Shown: positions 52,036-60,654, counted from the stretch's first letter. The stretch: 64,000 nucleotides of DNA from Streptomyces sp. NBC_00440 (GCF_036014215.1 NZ_CP107921.1:4026001-4090000); one strand, 5' to 3'. The notes: a model not told the origin generated them from the letters alone. Numbers and translations: made by a program.

Positions 52036-52926
52036 TCACCGCAGGTGCTTGTCGATCAGGCGCTGGAAAGCACGGGCCGCCGCGCTCGGGGTCCGGTCCC
52101 TGGGCGTGGCCAGGGATATGGGCCAGTCGAGGTCCGCGCCGGTGACAGGCAGCAGGACGAGGTCCTCGTCGGGCTCTGCGGTGCCCCGGGGCAGCAGAGC
52201 GACGCCCAAGCCGTGACGGATGTAGTCCGCCCCGGCCGCAATGGCGGTGATCTCGATGGTGACGTGGCGCTGAAGCCCGGCCGTGGTGAACGCGCGATCC
52301 GTGACAGCGCGGTTGCCGTAACCGGCCGGGAAGTCGATGAACGCCTCACCGGCCAGTTCCCCCAGTGCCACCCGGCTCCGGTCGGCAAGCCGGTGGCCCC
52401 GGGGAACGACGAGGTCCAACGGCGTCGTGGTGATGTCTTTCCACTGCACGCCGACCGGCGGCGGACCGGGAACCGAGACGAACGCGAGGTCGAGCCTCCC
52501 CTCCGTGAGCGCATCGACGAGCCCGGGCGAACCGCCGCACGACGCCGCAGTGGCCAGGCGCACGGAGACAGCGGGGTGCTCGTGGTGGAAGCGGCCGAGC
52601 AGGGCGGGGAGATCGATCAGCCCGAGTGAACTCATCGTTCCTATGCGCAGTGTTCCCCGGACGCCACCGTTGACGTCGTCGACCGCGTCACGCGCGTCCC
52701 GCGCGGCGTCGAGGGCCGCCCGGGCCTTCGGCAGCAGCACGTGACCGGCGTCCGACAGTTCGACGTGTCTGGAGGTGCGCTCCAGCAATCTGACGTGCAA
52801 CTCCCGCTCCAGGGAGGCGATCGTCGCCGACACAGCCGACTGCACGACATGCAACCGGGCCGCGGCGCGGGTGAAACTCGACTCCTCCGCCACGGCGACA
52901 AAGCACTCCAGCTGACGCAACTCCAT
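52036..52926 (-). CDS. LysR-family regulator of the divergent quinone reductase
   Basis: 296 residues from ATG 52926; N-terminus MELRQLECFVAVAEESSFTR and RAAARLHVVQSAVSATIASLERELHVRLLER give the LysR HTH. The effector domain starts about residue 90 (GTLRIGTMSSLGLIDLPALL). It is divergent from the NAD(P)-dependent oxidoreductase at 53043 with 116 bp between starts, so it very probably controls that gene, as LysR proteins usually do. Confidence 0.9.
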   Translation of the reverse strand: MELRQLECFVAVAEESSFTRAAARLHVVQSAVSATIASLERELHVRLLERTSRHVELSDAGHVLLPKARAALDAARDARDAVDDVNGGVRGTLRIGTMSSLGLIDLPALLGRFHHEHPAVSVRLATAASCGGSPGLVDALTEGRLDLAFVSVPGPPPVGVQWKDITTTPLDLVVPRGHRLADRSRVALGELAGEAFIDFPAGYGNRAVTDRAFTTAGLQRHVTIEITAIAAGADYIRHGLGVALLPRGTAEPDEDLVLLPVTGADLDWPISLATPRDRTPSAAARAFQRLIDKHLR

Positions 52927-52938
52927 CCCCCAAGCATC

Positions 52939-52980
52939 TCGTTGGACGATGGCTGCGAGCAAAACCATTCGTTGGACATG
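52939..52980. promoter_or_regulatory. LysR operator candidates between the divergent genes
   Basis: TCGTTGGAC occurs at 52939-52947 and 52969-52977, 30 bp apart (three helix turns). Between them ATGG (52949-52952) and CCAT (52965-52968) form an inverted repeat. This fits LysR tetramer contacts on the face of the helix. Confidence 0.55.
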
Positions 52981-53042
52981 ATCGACCGGAGGGGCGGAGC
53001 GTGGATGGCACACGAAGCGCACTTTCCCGGGAGACGACCGCC

Positions 53043-54101
53043 ATGACCGCTGCACCCTCCGACAGCCGCCACGCTCCCCGCGACCACCATGGTCCGTGCA
53101 CCCACCGCGAGGTCCGGCTGGCCGCCCGTCCCGCGCCGGGAACACCGCTGACGGAGGATCTCTTCGAGCTCGCCGAGGTGCGGACTCCGTCTCCCGAGCC
53201 CGGCCGACTCCTCGTCCGCACCAAGGTGATGAGCGTGGCCGCCGTCATGCGGACGCTCATGGACGAGGCCACGGACGTACCGATGCGCCCCTTCGCACTC
53301 GGTGATCCGCTGTACGGCCCGGCGATCGGCGAGGTCGTGGCCGCTCCCGGCACCGGCTTCACCCCCGGTGACCTCGTCCGGCACGATCTTGGCTGGCGCG
53401 AGTTCGCCGTGCTGGGCCCCTCCGACGCCCAGCGCGTCGACCCCGGCCTGCTGCCTGACCCGGCGGCCTACCTGTCACAAGGGCCCACGGCCTGGATGGC
53501 CGTCACCCGGGGAGCCGAGGTGCGCCCAGGGGACACGGTCTTCGTGACCGGTGCGGGGGGCGGCGTGGGCTCCCTCGCAGGGCAGGCGGCCCGACTCCGC
53601 GGGGCCCGGCGGGTCATCGGCAGCGTCGGCTCGCAACGGAAGGCGGACATCCTCCGCGAGGAACTCGGCTACGACACCGTCGTGCTCCGCGGCGCGGGAC
53701 CGATCGAGGAGCAGCTGCGCACCGCGGCTCCGGAAGGCGTCGACGCGGTGATCGACACCGTCGGCGGCGAACAACTGCAGGCGTCCATCGCCGTCGCCAA
53801 CCGAGGCGCACGCATCGCCCTCGTCGGCGCGCTGGGCGCCCAGCTCACGGGCTCCGGCGCCCCGACGACAGCCATCGACACCTTCTCCCTGCTGACCCGG
53901 GGCATCACCCTGCGCGGCACCGTCCTCCACGCGGACCACCTCGACCTGATCCCCGAGTGGCACCACCGGTTCGGCGCCGGACTGCGCAACGGCACGCTGA
54001 CCTTCCCGAACTCCAGGCTGCACGGCCTCGACAACGCCCCACGGGCCCTGCGCGAACTGGTCGAGGGCCGCCACGTGGGCGCGGTCCTGGTGGAGCTCTG
54101 A
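53043..54101 (+). CDS. NAD(P)H-dependent medium-chain oxidoreductase (quinone reductase / PTGR type)
   Basis: 352 residues from ATG 53043. MDR fold without the structural zinc cysteines: N-terminal catalytic domain (RPFALGDPLYGPAIGEVV), then Rossmann domain with VFVTGAGGGVGSLAGQAARLRGARRVIG (AxxGxxG) and VIDTVGGEQL. Such proteins reduce quinones or enones (leukotriene B4 dehydrogenase, zeta-crystallin). Divergent from a LysR gene. Cytoplasmic; the substrate is unknown but may be a toxic enone or quinone. Confidence 0.88.
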   Translation: MTAAPSDSRHAPRDHHGPCTHREVRLAARPAPGTPLTEDLFELAEVRTPSPEPGRLLVRTKVMSVAAVMRTLMDEATDVPMRPFALGDPLYGPAIGEVVAAPGTGFTPGDLVRHDLGWREFAVLGPSDAQRVDPGLLPDPAAYLSQGPTAWMAVTRGAEVRPGDTVFVTGAGGGVGSLAGQAARLRGARRVIGSVGSQRKADILREELGYDTVVLRGAGPIEEQLRTAAPEGVDAVIDTVGGEQLQASIAVANRGARIALVGALGAQLTGSGAPTTAIDTFSLLTRGITLRGTVLHADHLDLIPEWHHRFGAGLRNGTLTFPNSRLHGLDNAPRALRELVEGRHVGAVLVEL

Positions 54102-54242
54102 CGCCTTGGCGCCCTGGCTTCCCCCTTGGCGCGCCGCCAAGCCGACCTGCCGCGCGGGGACATCGGGCCCCGACCTGTTCCCGTGCGCCTCGGATCGGCA
54201 ACGGGCGCCACTCGACCGACGCACGCCTCCCGCCCGCGGGTT

Positions 54243-55082
54243 CTAGCGAAAAGCAGCGATGTTCCGGGCGACCCAGTCGTTGAAGGGGCTCGGGGCGCGG
54301 CCGAGTACGCGCTCCACGTCCGGGCTGATCCGCAGTTCGGCCGGGTTCGGGGCGGCGATGATGTCCAGGGTGTCGTCGGCGAGCTCCGGCGGCACGAACC
54401 GGGTCATCGCGGCCTTGGCCTCCTCGCGGGTGAGTTCATGGAACCGCACCGGCGAGCCGAGCGCGGCGGCGATGGCCTCCGCCTGCTGACGCGGCGTGAT
54501 CACCTCGGGCCCGGTCAGCTCGAAGACTCCCCCGGTGTGCCGGTCGTCCAGCAGGCCGGCCGCCGCGACCTCGGCGATGTCCACCGGGTCGACGACCGGA
54601 ACCCCGACGTCGCCGAAGGGTGCGGCGACCGTCCCTTGTGTGCGGACGGACTCCGCCCAGGCCAAAGCGTTGGAGGCGAAGCCGCCCGGTCGCAGGACGG
54701 CCCAGTCCAGGCCGGACTCTCTCAACGCGTCCTCCACCGCGCGCACCGCGATCCGCGACGGGCCGAGCGGCCTGGTCGCCACGCCCTGCGAAGACAGCAG
54801 GACGACCCGGCGGACCCCACTGGCCGCAGCCAGGTCGATGATGTCGGTCGGCCTGGCCTCGGGCGCGTGCAGGTCGCCGGAGAGCAGGAAGAACAGCGCC
54901 TTCGCCCCGTCCAACGCGGGGGTGAGGCTTGCCGGCTCGGCCAGGTCGGCCGCCACATGCCGGACTCCGTACGGCATCGCCGCCGCGTGCCGTGACACCG
55001 CCGTCACCTGCTCGCCCGCCTCGGCCAGGGCCTGCGTCAAAGGCCGGCCCACATTTCCGGTAGCTCCGGTCACCACGATCAT
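54243..55082 (-). CDS. NmrA-family NAD(P)-binding protein (QorB/YtfG-like quinone reductase)
   Basis: 279 residues. N-terminal Rossmann start MIVVTGATGNVGRPLTQALAEAG (GxxGxxG), ADLAEPASLTPALDGAKALFFLL in the middle and VVLLSSQGVATRP. The layout matches E. coli QorB (YtfG), an NAD(P)H:quinone oxidoreductase, and the NmrA-type sensors. The divergent partner is an HxlR regulator, as in E. coli qorB-qorR (ytfG-ytfH), which supports the assignment. Probably cytoplasmic and induced by diamide or quinone-type electrophiles. Confidence 0.85.
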   Translation of the reverse strand: MIVVTGATGNVGRPLTQALAEAGEQVTAVSRHAAAMPYGVRHVAADLAEPASLTPALDGAKALFFLLSGDLHAPEARPTDIIDLAAASGVRRVVLLSSQGVATRPLGPSRIAVRAVEDALRESGLDWAVLRPGGFASNALAWAESVRTQGTVAAPFGDVGVPVVDPVDIAEVAAAGLLDDRHTGGVFELTGPEVITPRQQAEAIAAALGSPVRFHELTREEAKAAMTRFVPPELADDTLDIIAAPNPAELRISPDVERVLGRAPSPFNDWVARNIAAFR

Positions 55083-55174
55083 GTTCAGCTCCTAGTCCGT
55101 TGTGCACTGCGGCTGTTGACGCTAGGAGGCAAACTTATTTTTCGTAAGTACATACCTAAGGGTAAGCTCCGAAC
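55083..55174. promoter_or_regulatory. NmrA/HxlR divergent promoter region
   Basis: 92 bp between divergent starts. Inverted repeat ACTTA (55133-55137) / TAAGT (55145-55149), with further CTTA/TAAG copies up to 55165, in a locally AT-rich stretch. Candidate HxlR operator. Confidence 0.5.
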
Positions 55175-55558
55175 ATGAAGGAAGGCGCGCAGGTGACGCA
55201 GGCCGATGAGGGCGCTCGGTATGACGTGTTTCACACCGACTGCCCTGCGCGGGACGTGGTCGACCACGTGACCAGCAGGTGGGGCATCTGGGTGCTGATC
55301 TCCTTGCGGAGCAACGACCTCCGGTTTTTCGAGCTGCGCGACAGTATCCGGGGCATCAGCGAGAAGATGCTCGCTCAGACACTGCGCGCACTGGTCCAGG
55401 ACGGGCTGGTCCGGCGGGAGGTCGAGCCGACGACTCCGCCCCAAGTCACCTACGGGCTGACCGAGTTCGGTCAGGACCTCGGTGAGCCACTGACCGACTT
55501 GTTCGACCGGATCACACAGCGGCTTGCGCCCGGCGGAACGTCCGCCACGAGGCACTGA
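55175..55558 (+). CDS. HxlR-family regulator (QorR/YtfH-like)
   Basis: 127 residues. HxlR winged helix with an N-terminal Cys in DCPARDVVDHVTSRWGIWVL, then RFFELRDSIRGISEKMLAQTLRALVQDGLVRREV. Cys19-type residues in HxlR proteins can sense electrophiles. It is divergent from the NmrA-type quinone reductase and should repress it. An internal GTG at 55193 is an alternative start. It is the intact relative of the broken HxlR fragment 700 bp further on. Confidence 0.9.
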   Translation: MKEGAQVTQADEGARYDVFHTDCPARDVVDHVTSRWGIWVLISLRSNDLRFFELRDSIRGISEKMLAQTLRALVQDGLVRREVEPTTPPQVTYGLTEFGQDLGEPLTDLFDRITQRLAPGGTSATRH

Positions 55559-55730
55559 GCCCAACAGCTCAAGCGAAGCAACCGGCCGCCCCAGACCCCA
55601 GCATCTCCACCATCTCGACGCCGAACACTGGACGAACACTGACCGTGGCGGCGGAAGGGTTCATTCGTACCCCCAGCACGGACCGGCGACAGCAAGGCCG
55701 CGCCGCCGGGACACTGCCGCGCTGCCGGGA

Positions 55731-56267
55731 TCACCCACCAGTGGTGAGGAGGTTCTCGGAGAGGGTCCACAGGCGCTCGGCCCTGTCGGGTTCGAGGGCG
55801 TGCGTAGCGGGCGACGCCGTCGGCCCCCTGGGCGTGGGTGGCAACCCAGACGTCGCCGGACTCACGGATGTGGTCGAGGATCTGGCCGGCCATGCCCGCG
55901 AGGAGCAGTCGGCCTCCGACGTGGGCGCGGATGGTCAGGCGGAAGACGCCTGGGCCGGGGGCCGCGAGCATCTGGTCCAGTAGCTCACGGTGCAGGTCGC
56001 GGTAGGCGTACGGGCCGGCCGCAGCGTCGCGGACGTCGGAGTAGTCGCTGTGCATGAGGGAGACCAGAAGGCCGTGAGCGGTGGACAGGAGCTGCGGGAG
56101 GTCGTGGTCGCTGTGGTCGCCGGTCCAGCGGTAGCCGGCCTCGGCGAGGACGTCGAGCAGCCGCCAGATACCGGTGGTGACGCCGTAGTCCGCCCAGGAG
56201 GTGCTGTGCGTGTCGTCGATGCCGGGCAGCGGCCACGCCGCGGCCATCGGCGCGTAGGCGGGGCCAG
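55731..56267 (-). pseudogene. Remnant of a polysaccharide deacetylase (PuuE-type), N-terminally truncated, internally deleted, frameshifted
   Basis: The minus strand reads AWPLPGIDDTHSTSWADYGV then WRLLDVLAEAGYRWTGD and, later, IRAHVGGRLLLAGMAGQIL and DVWVATHAQGADGVARY, segments in family order for PuuE/NodB-like deacetylases, but the metal-binding core between WRLLDVL and AEAGYR is missing. At 55798-55805 a 4-bp unit GCGT is present twice in tandem; dropping one copy restores the frame into ALEPDRAERLWTLSENLL and a stop at 55731. So the gene is broken in at least three ways. It runs head to head into the HxlR fragment near 56285. Confidence 0.82.
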
Positions 56268-56282
56268 TGCCCTGGTGACCAC

Positions 56283-56564
56283 AGCTCCAGGCACGGCGAG
56301 CTGGTCGACCTGATCGGCGGAATCTCGCGGAAAATGCTGCCCCGGACGCTGCGGCCATTGCAGGGATACGGCCTGGTCGACCGCTACGCCGAGGCCGGGA
56401 AGGTCGAGTACGTGCTGACAGACCTGGGCCGGACACTGGTGAAGCCGATCGCCGCGCTGACTGGATGGGCTCACGGGCACGGCGCGGCCGTGGTGGAATT
56501 CCAAGAGTCCAAAACGGACCAAGTCGACTCGGCCTCCCCCTCACGTCCCGCCACCGCCGTTTGA
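56283..56564 (+). pseudogene. N-terminally truncated HxlR regulator
   Basis: About 93 residues remain: RHGELVDLIGGISRKMLPRT begins at the middle of the HxlR winged helix, followed by LRPLQGYGLVDRYAEAGKV and VLTDLGRTLVKPIAALTGWA. The first 40 residues, which contain the sensing Cys and the first helices, are absent; the frame runs open into unrelated sequence before 56283. The nearest in-frame ATG (56334) would give a protein without a complete HTH. A broken regulator; its target was possibly the deacetylase or the DHFR-like gene 111 bp downstream. Confidence 0.78.
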
Positions 56565-56674
56565 GCGCAGACCTGCTTGGCGTGGGATGCGGGCGACAGT
56601 CGGCGACGAATGACTGGCTGATCGGCGCGGGGCCGGACCGGAATCACCGCCGGACACCCACGGAAGGCTGCGCC

Positions 56675-57241
56675 ATGCGGAAACTGATCTACGGCATGAA
56701 CCTGACCCTGGACGGCTACATCGCCGCGGCCGGCGACGACATCGGCTGGAGCGGACCGCCGAGCCAGGAGCTGTTCCAGTGGTGGCTCGACCACGAGCAG
56801 GCTAGTGGCCTGTCGCTGTACGGGCGCAAGCTATGGGAGACGATGAGCTCCTACTGGCCGACCGGCGACCAGCAGCCCAACGCCACCCCGGCGGAGATCG
56901 AGTTCGCGCGGAACTGGCGGGACACGCCGAAGGTGGTGTTCTCCTCGACGATCGACAAGGTCGACTGGAACACCCGCCTGGTCACCGGCGACGCGATCGC
57001 CGAGATCACCCGGCTCAAGGCCGAGGACGGCGGCCCCATGAACATCGGCGGCGCAACCCTTGCCGGGGCGGCCATGCGCGCCGGGCTGATCGACGAGTAC
57101 GTGATCGCCGCCCATCCGGTCCTGGTGGGCGGCGGCACGCCGTTCTTCACCGCGCTGGACAGCTGGGTGAACCTGAACCTGCTGGAGACGCGGACGATTC
57201 CCGGCGGCGTGGTCCTGACCAGGTACGAGACGAGGCGCTGA
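56675..57241 (+). CDS. Dihydrofolate reductase-like protein (RibD C-terminal domain family)
   Basis: 188 residues from ATG 56675. RKLIYGMNLTLDGYIA at the N-terminus, GLSLYGRKLWETMSSYW, KVVFSSTIDKVDWNTRLV and NIGGATLAGAAMRAGLIDEYVI are the conserved blocks of the DHFR/RibD_C superfamily. These small actinobacterial proteins lack the full DHFR folate pocket and reduce unknown substrates with NADPH. The start is preceded by GGAAGG. It ends 33 bp from the convergent dnaB. Confidence 0.88.
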   Translation: MRKLIYGMNLTLDGYIAAAGDDIGWSGPPSQELFQWWLDHEQASGLSLYGRKLWETMSSYWPTGDQQPNATPAEIEFARNWRDTPKVVFSSTIDKVDWNTRLVTGDAIAEITRLKAEDGGPMNIGGATLAGAAMRAGLIDEYVIAAHPVLVGGGTPFFTALDSWVNLNLLETRTIPGGVVLTRYETRR

Positions 57242-57274
57242 GCAGCTTCCCGCTGTCTCACGGCTTGGACGGGA

Positions 57275-58753
57275 TCAGGTCTGCGCCATGTCCACAAACC
57301 GCGAGTAGTGGCCTTGGAACGCGACGGTGATCGTCGCCGTCGGACCGTTACGGTGCTTGGCCACGATCAGGTCGGCCTCGCCGGCACGCGGGGACTCCTT
57401 CTCGTACGCGTCCTCTCGGTGGAGCAGGATCACCATGTCCGCGTCCTGCTCGATCGAGCCCGATTCACGCAGGTCGGACACCATCGGCTTCTTGTCCGTA
57501 CGCTGCTCGGGGCCACGGTTCAGCTGCGAGAGCGCGATAACCGGGACTTCGAGCTCCTTCGCCAGCAGCTTGAGGTTTCGCGACATGTCCGAGACCTCCT
57601 GCTGGCGGCTCTCGGGGCGCCGGGAACCACCGGACTGCATCAGCTGCAGATAGTCGATCACGACCAGCTTCAGGTCCTGGCGCTGCTTGAGCCGCCGGCA
57701 CTTCGCCCGGATCTCCATCATCGACAGGTTCGGGGAGTCGTCGATGAAGAGCGGCGCGGCGGTGACATCCGGCATCCGCCGTGCCAGCCGCGTCCAGTCC
57801 TCGTCGGTCATGGAGCCCGACCGCATGTGGTGCAGCGCCACCCGCGCTTCCGCCGACAGCAGACGCATCGCGATCTCGTTGCGGCCCATTTCGAGCGAGA
57901 AGATCACGCTCGGCAGCGCGGCCTTGATGGAACAGGCCCGTGCGAAGTCCAGCGCCAGCGTCGACTTACCCATGGCCGGACGGGCCGCGATGACGATCAT
58001 CTGTCCCGGGTGCAGCCCGTTCGTCAGCGCGTCCAGGTCCGTGAAGCCGGTCGGCACCCCGGACATCTGGCCGCTGCGCGAGCCGATCGCCTCGATCTCG
58101 TCGAGGGCGCCCTCCATGATGTCGCCCAGCGGCAGATAGTCCTCCGAGGTGCGCTGCTCGGTGACGGCGTAGATCTCGGCCTGGGCCGAGTTGACGATCT
58201 CGTCGACGTCGCCGTCGGCCGCGTATCCCATCTGCGTGATCTTCGTGCCGGCCTCGACGAGCCTGCGCAGCACCGCCCGCTCATGGACGATCTCGGCGTA
58301 GTACTCGGCGTTGGCGGCTGTCGGGACCGACTGGACGAGTGTGTGCAGGTAGGGCGCCCCACCGACCTTCTTGATCTCACCGCGCTTGACCAGCTCGGCG
58401 GCAACCGTGATCGGGTCGGCCGGCTCGCCCTTCGCGTAGAGGTCGAGAATGGCCTGGTAGACGGTCTCGTGTGCGGGGCGGTAGAAGTCCTGGCCCTTGA
58501 TGACCTCGACAACGTCGGCGATGGCGTCCTTGGAGAGCAGCATGCCGCCCAGGACGGACTGCTCCGCATCGATGTCCTGCGGGGGTACGCGCTCGAACGC
58601 AGGCGATCCACCCTCCCAGGAACCGCTCTCCCGGCCCCGGTCGTGCTGTTCCCGGCCCCCGGCACCGTCACCGCGGCGCTGGCGGGAGACGGGCAGACGG
58701 TCACCCGGACTGCTCTCGGTCCAGGGGTCGTCCAAGGGCTCGGGAATGCTCAC
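57275..58753 (-). CDS. dnaB: Replicative DNA helicase DnaB
   Basis: 492 residues from GTG 58753 (VSIPEPLDDPWTE), with GGAGGAGG upstream; a longer frame extends to 58885 but lacks similarity. N-terminal DnaB domain (AERVPPQDIDAEQSVLGGMLLSKDAI-type) and RecA-like motor: Walker A ARPAMGKSTLALDFA, Walker B VVIDYLQLM, and the Arg finger region in ALSQLNRGPEQR. No intein was found. It unwinds DNA at the fork as a hexamer. A 70-residue acidic/basic N-terminal extension is typical of Streptomyces DnaB. Divergent to the MATE gene with DnaA boxes between. Confidence 0.97.
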   Translation of the reverse strand: MSIPEPLDDPWTESSPGDRLPVSRQRRGDGAGGREQHDRGRESGSWEGGSPAFERVPPQDIDAEQSVLGGMLLSKDAIADVVEVIKGQDFYRPAHETVYQAILDLYAKGEPADPITVAAELVKRGEIKKVGGAPYLHTLVQSVPTAANAEYYAEIVHERAVLRRLVEAGTKITQMGYAADGDVDEIVNSAQAEIYAVTEQRTSEDYLPLGDIMEGALDEIEAIGSRSGQMSGVPTGFTDLDALTNGLHPGQMIVIAARPAMGKSTLALDFARACSIKAALPSVIFSLEMGRNEIAMRLLSAEARVALHHMRSGSMTDEDWTRLARRMPDVTAAPLFIDDSPNLSMMEIRAKCRRLKQRQDLKLVVIDYLQLMQSGGSRRPESRQQEVSDMSRNLKLLAKELEVPVIALSQLNRGPEQRTDKKPMVSDLRESGSIEQDADMVILLHREDAYEKESPRAGEADLIVAKHRNGPTATITVAFQGHYSRFVDMAQT

Positions 58754-59177
58754 CGGGCCACCTCCTCCCGTCCGCTCCGCGGACCTAGCCGTGCGACTCT
58801 TTCTTACGGCACGGCACCGACAAACAAGGGGCCCGACTCCGCGAACGGCGCGTCGGGCGCCGGTCCACGGTAGGCCCGCAGACACCGTCAGCCAATCTTG
58901 TTATCCACAGGCCCTGTGGGTGACGGACCGCAGCCTGTGGGTAACTCGCCAAAACCTGTGCACGGGTCGGGGGACAGTGCTGTGGACAAACTCATAGCGC
59001 CACCCCAACCACCCACCTGACCTGCACGTTCGCCATCCACTGGCTGTGGGGGAGAAAAACTTTTCCGACTGGACCAAGATCACGAAAAACAGCGCACAGC
59101 CCAAGCCGGAATGACGTGGCCCGTAAGGGTCTCAGACCTATTGCATCTCTTACCTGTGGAAGATTAGATTGTCCCGC
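58754..59177. other. dnaB-MATE intergenic region with a DnaA-box cluster
   Basis: 424 bp without a gene. Perfect 9-mers: TTATCCACA at 58901-58909 and the complement of TTGTCCACA at 58981-58989. One-mismatch copies lie at 58915-58923 (TGTGGGTGA) and 58936-58944 (TGTGGGTAA). The gap holds the dnaB promoter and is relatively AT-rich around 59041-59170, where the MATE promoter must lie. Confidence 0.65.
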
Positions 59178-60515
59178 ATGACACAGGCCTCCCTGGCACC
59201 GAACCCCAGCCGCCGACGACACGACCGGGAGATCATCGCGCTCGCCGTGCCCGCCTTCGGGGCCCTGGTCGCCGAGCCGCTCTTCGTCATGGCCGACAGC
59301 GCCATCGTCGGCCATCTCGGAACCCGTCAGCTGGCGGGGCTGGGGGTTGCGGCAGCCCTGCTGAGCACAGCCGTGAGCATCTTCGTCTTCCTCGCGTACG
59401 CCACGACGGCCGCTGTGGCGCGACGGGTGGGCGCGGGAGATCTGCAGGCCGCCATCCGCCAGGGCATGGACGGGATCTGGCTCGCACTGATGCTCGGCGC
59501 TCTCGTCATCGCTGTCGTCCTTCCCACCGCCCCCTGGCTGGTCGGCCTCTTCGGAGCCTCGGCGGACGCCTCCCCCTACGCGGTCACCTATCTGCGGATC
59601 TCCAGCATCGGCATCCCCGCGATGCTGGTGGTGCTGGCGGCCACCGGGGTGCTGCGTGGACTCCAGGACACCAGGACTCCGCTGTACGTCGCGATCGGAG
59701 GCTTCGCAGCCAACGCCGCACTCAACGTGACGCTCGTCTACGCAGCCGGACTCGGCATCGCCGGATCTGCCTGGGGCACGGTGATCGCCCAGTTCGCGAT
59801 GGTCGCCGTCTATCTGGTGGTGGTCATACGAGGGGCGAGGAAGCACGGCGCCTCCCTGCTCCCGGACGCCGCCGGGGTACGGGCCTGTGCCCAGGCCGGG
59901 GTCCCCCTGCTGATCCGTACGCTCTCGCTGCGGGCCGTTCTGATGACAGCGACCGCCGTAGCGGCCCATCTGGGCGACACCGATGTGGCCGCACACCAGA
60001 TCGTGCTCTCCCTCTGGAGCCTGCTGGCGTTCGCCCTGGACGCCATTGCCATCGCTGGTCAGGCAATCATCGGCCGCTACCTGGGGGCAGGCGACGCCGA
60101 AGGAGCGAGGGAGGCCTGCCGCCGCATGGTGCAGTGGGGCATCGCCTCAGGAGTGGTACTCGGCGCGCTGGTCGTGGTGACCCGCCCACTGTTCGTCCCG
60201 CTGTTCACCGGCGACCAGGCGGTACGGGATGTACTGCTGCCGGCCCTGCTGGTCGTGGCGGTCGCCCAGCCGATCTGCGGCATCGTCTTCGTCCTGGACG
60301 GTGTGCTGATGGGCGCGGGCGACGGCCGATATCTGGCCTGGGCCATGGTCGTCACCCTGGCCGTCTTCACCCCCGTGGCCCTCCTGGTGCCGACACTGGG
60401 CGGCGGACTGACCGCGCTGTGGTGGGCGATGGCCCTGATGATGGCGGTCCGGACGGTGACTCTCTGGCTCCGGGCCCGCTCCGGCCGCTGGATCGTAACG
60501 GGCGCCACCCGCTGA
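59178..60515 (+). CDS. MATE-family multidrug efflux protein
   Basis: 445 residues from ATG 59178 (a TTG three codons up is possible). Twelve helices in two halves of six; HDREIIALAVPAFGALVAEPLFVMADSAIVGHLG begins the chain and matches the DinF subgroup of MATE transporters, which export cationic drugs or reactive metabolites using a sodium or proton gradient. It is divergent from dnaB; downstream is a parS site and the convergent rplI terminator. Confidence 0.92.
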   Translation: MTQASLAPNPSRRRHDREIIALAVPAFGALVAEPLFVMADSAIVGHLGTRQLAGLGVAAALLSTAVSIFVFLAYATTAAVARRVGAGDLQAAIRQGMDGIWLALMLGALVIAVVLPTAPWLVGLFGASADASPYAVTYLRISSIGIPAMLVVLAATGVLRGLQDTRTPLYVAIGGFAANAALNVTLVYAAGLGIAGSAWGTVIAQFAMVAVYLVVVIRGARKHGASLLPDAAGVRACAQAGVPLLIRTLSLRAVLMTATAVAAHLGDTDVAAHQIVLSLWSLLAFALDAIAIAGQAIIGRYLGAGDAEGAREACRRMVQWGIASGVVLGALVVVTRPLFVPLFTGDQAVRDVLLPALLVVAVAQPICGIVFVLDGVLMGAGDGRYLAWAMVVTLAVFTPVALLVPTLGGGLTALWWAMALMMAVRTVTLWLRARSGRWIVTGATR

Positions 60516-60554
60516 CCCCGGTCAAACCCAACGGCAGGCCTTGCGCAACAGAGC

Positions 60555-60586
60555 GGCCGCCGGGGGTTTCGGCCGCCGGGGGTTTC
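60555..60586. repeat. 16-bp direct duplication abutting parS
   Basis: GGCCGCCGGGGGTTTC occurs at 60555-60570 and again at 60571-60586. The second copy runs into the parS palindrome, so the left arm of parS is duplicated. Confidence 0.85.
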
Positions 60587-60595
60587 ACGTGAAAC
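60582..60595. other. parS centromere site 3 (perfect palindrome)
   Basis: GTTTCACGTGAAAC, exact ParB site in the intergenic gap between the convergent MATE and rplI genes, unlike sites 1 and 2, which are at gene starts. Confidence 0.93.
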
Positions 60596-60599
60596 GGCG

Positions 60600-60631
60600 A
60601 AAGGGCCGCCTCCCGAAGGAGACGGCCCTTT
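60600..60631 (-). terminator. Terminator of the rpsF-rplI operon with UUCG loop
   Basis: On the minus strand, a 14-bp stem (one G-U pair) AAAGGGCCGUCUCC / GGAGGCGGCCCUUU closes on a UUCG tetraloop, 24 bp after the rplI stop. It is very stable and ends the operon. Confidence 0.85.
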
Positions 60632-60654
60632 CCATGCTCTGCCGAGCGCAGCAG

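Noticed and set aside
50390..57241. Variable region as an integrative element
   Set aside because: No integrase, tRNA or att-type direct repeat at the borders, and the base composition matches the flanks.
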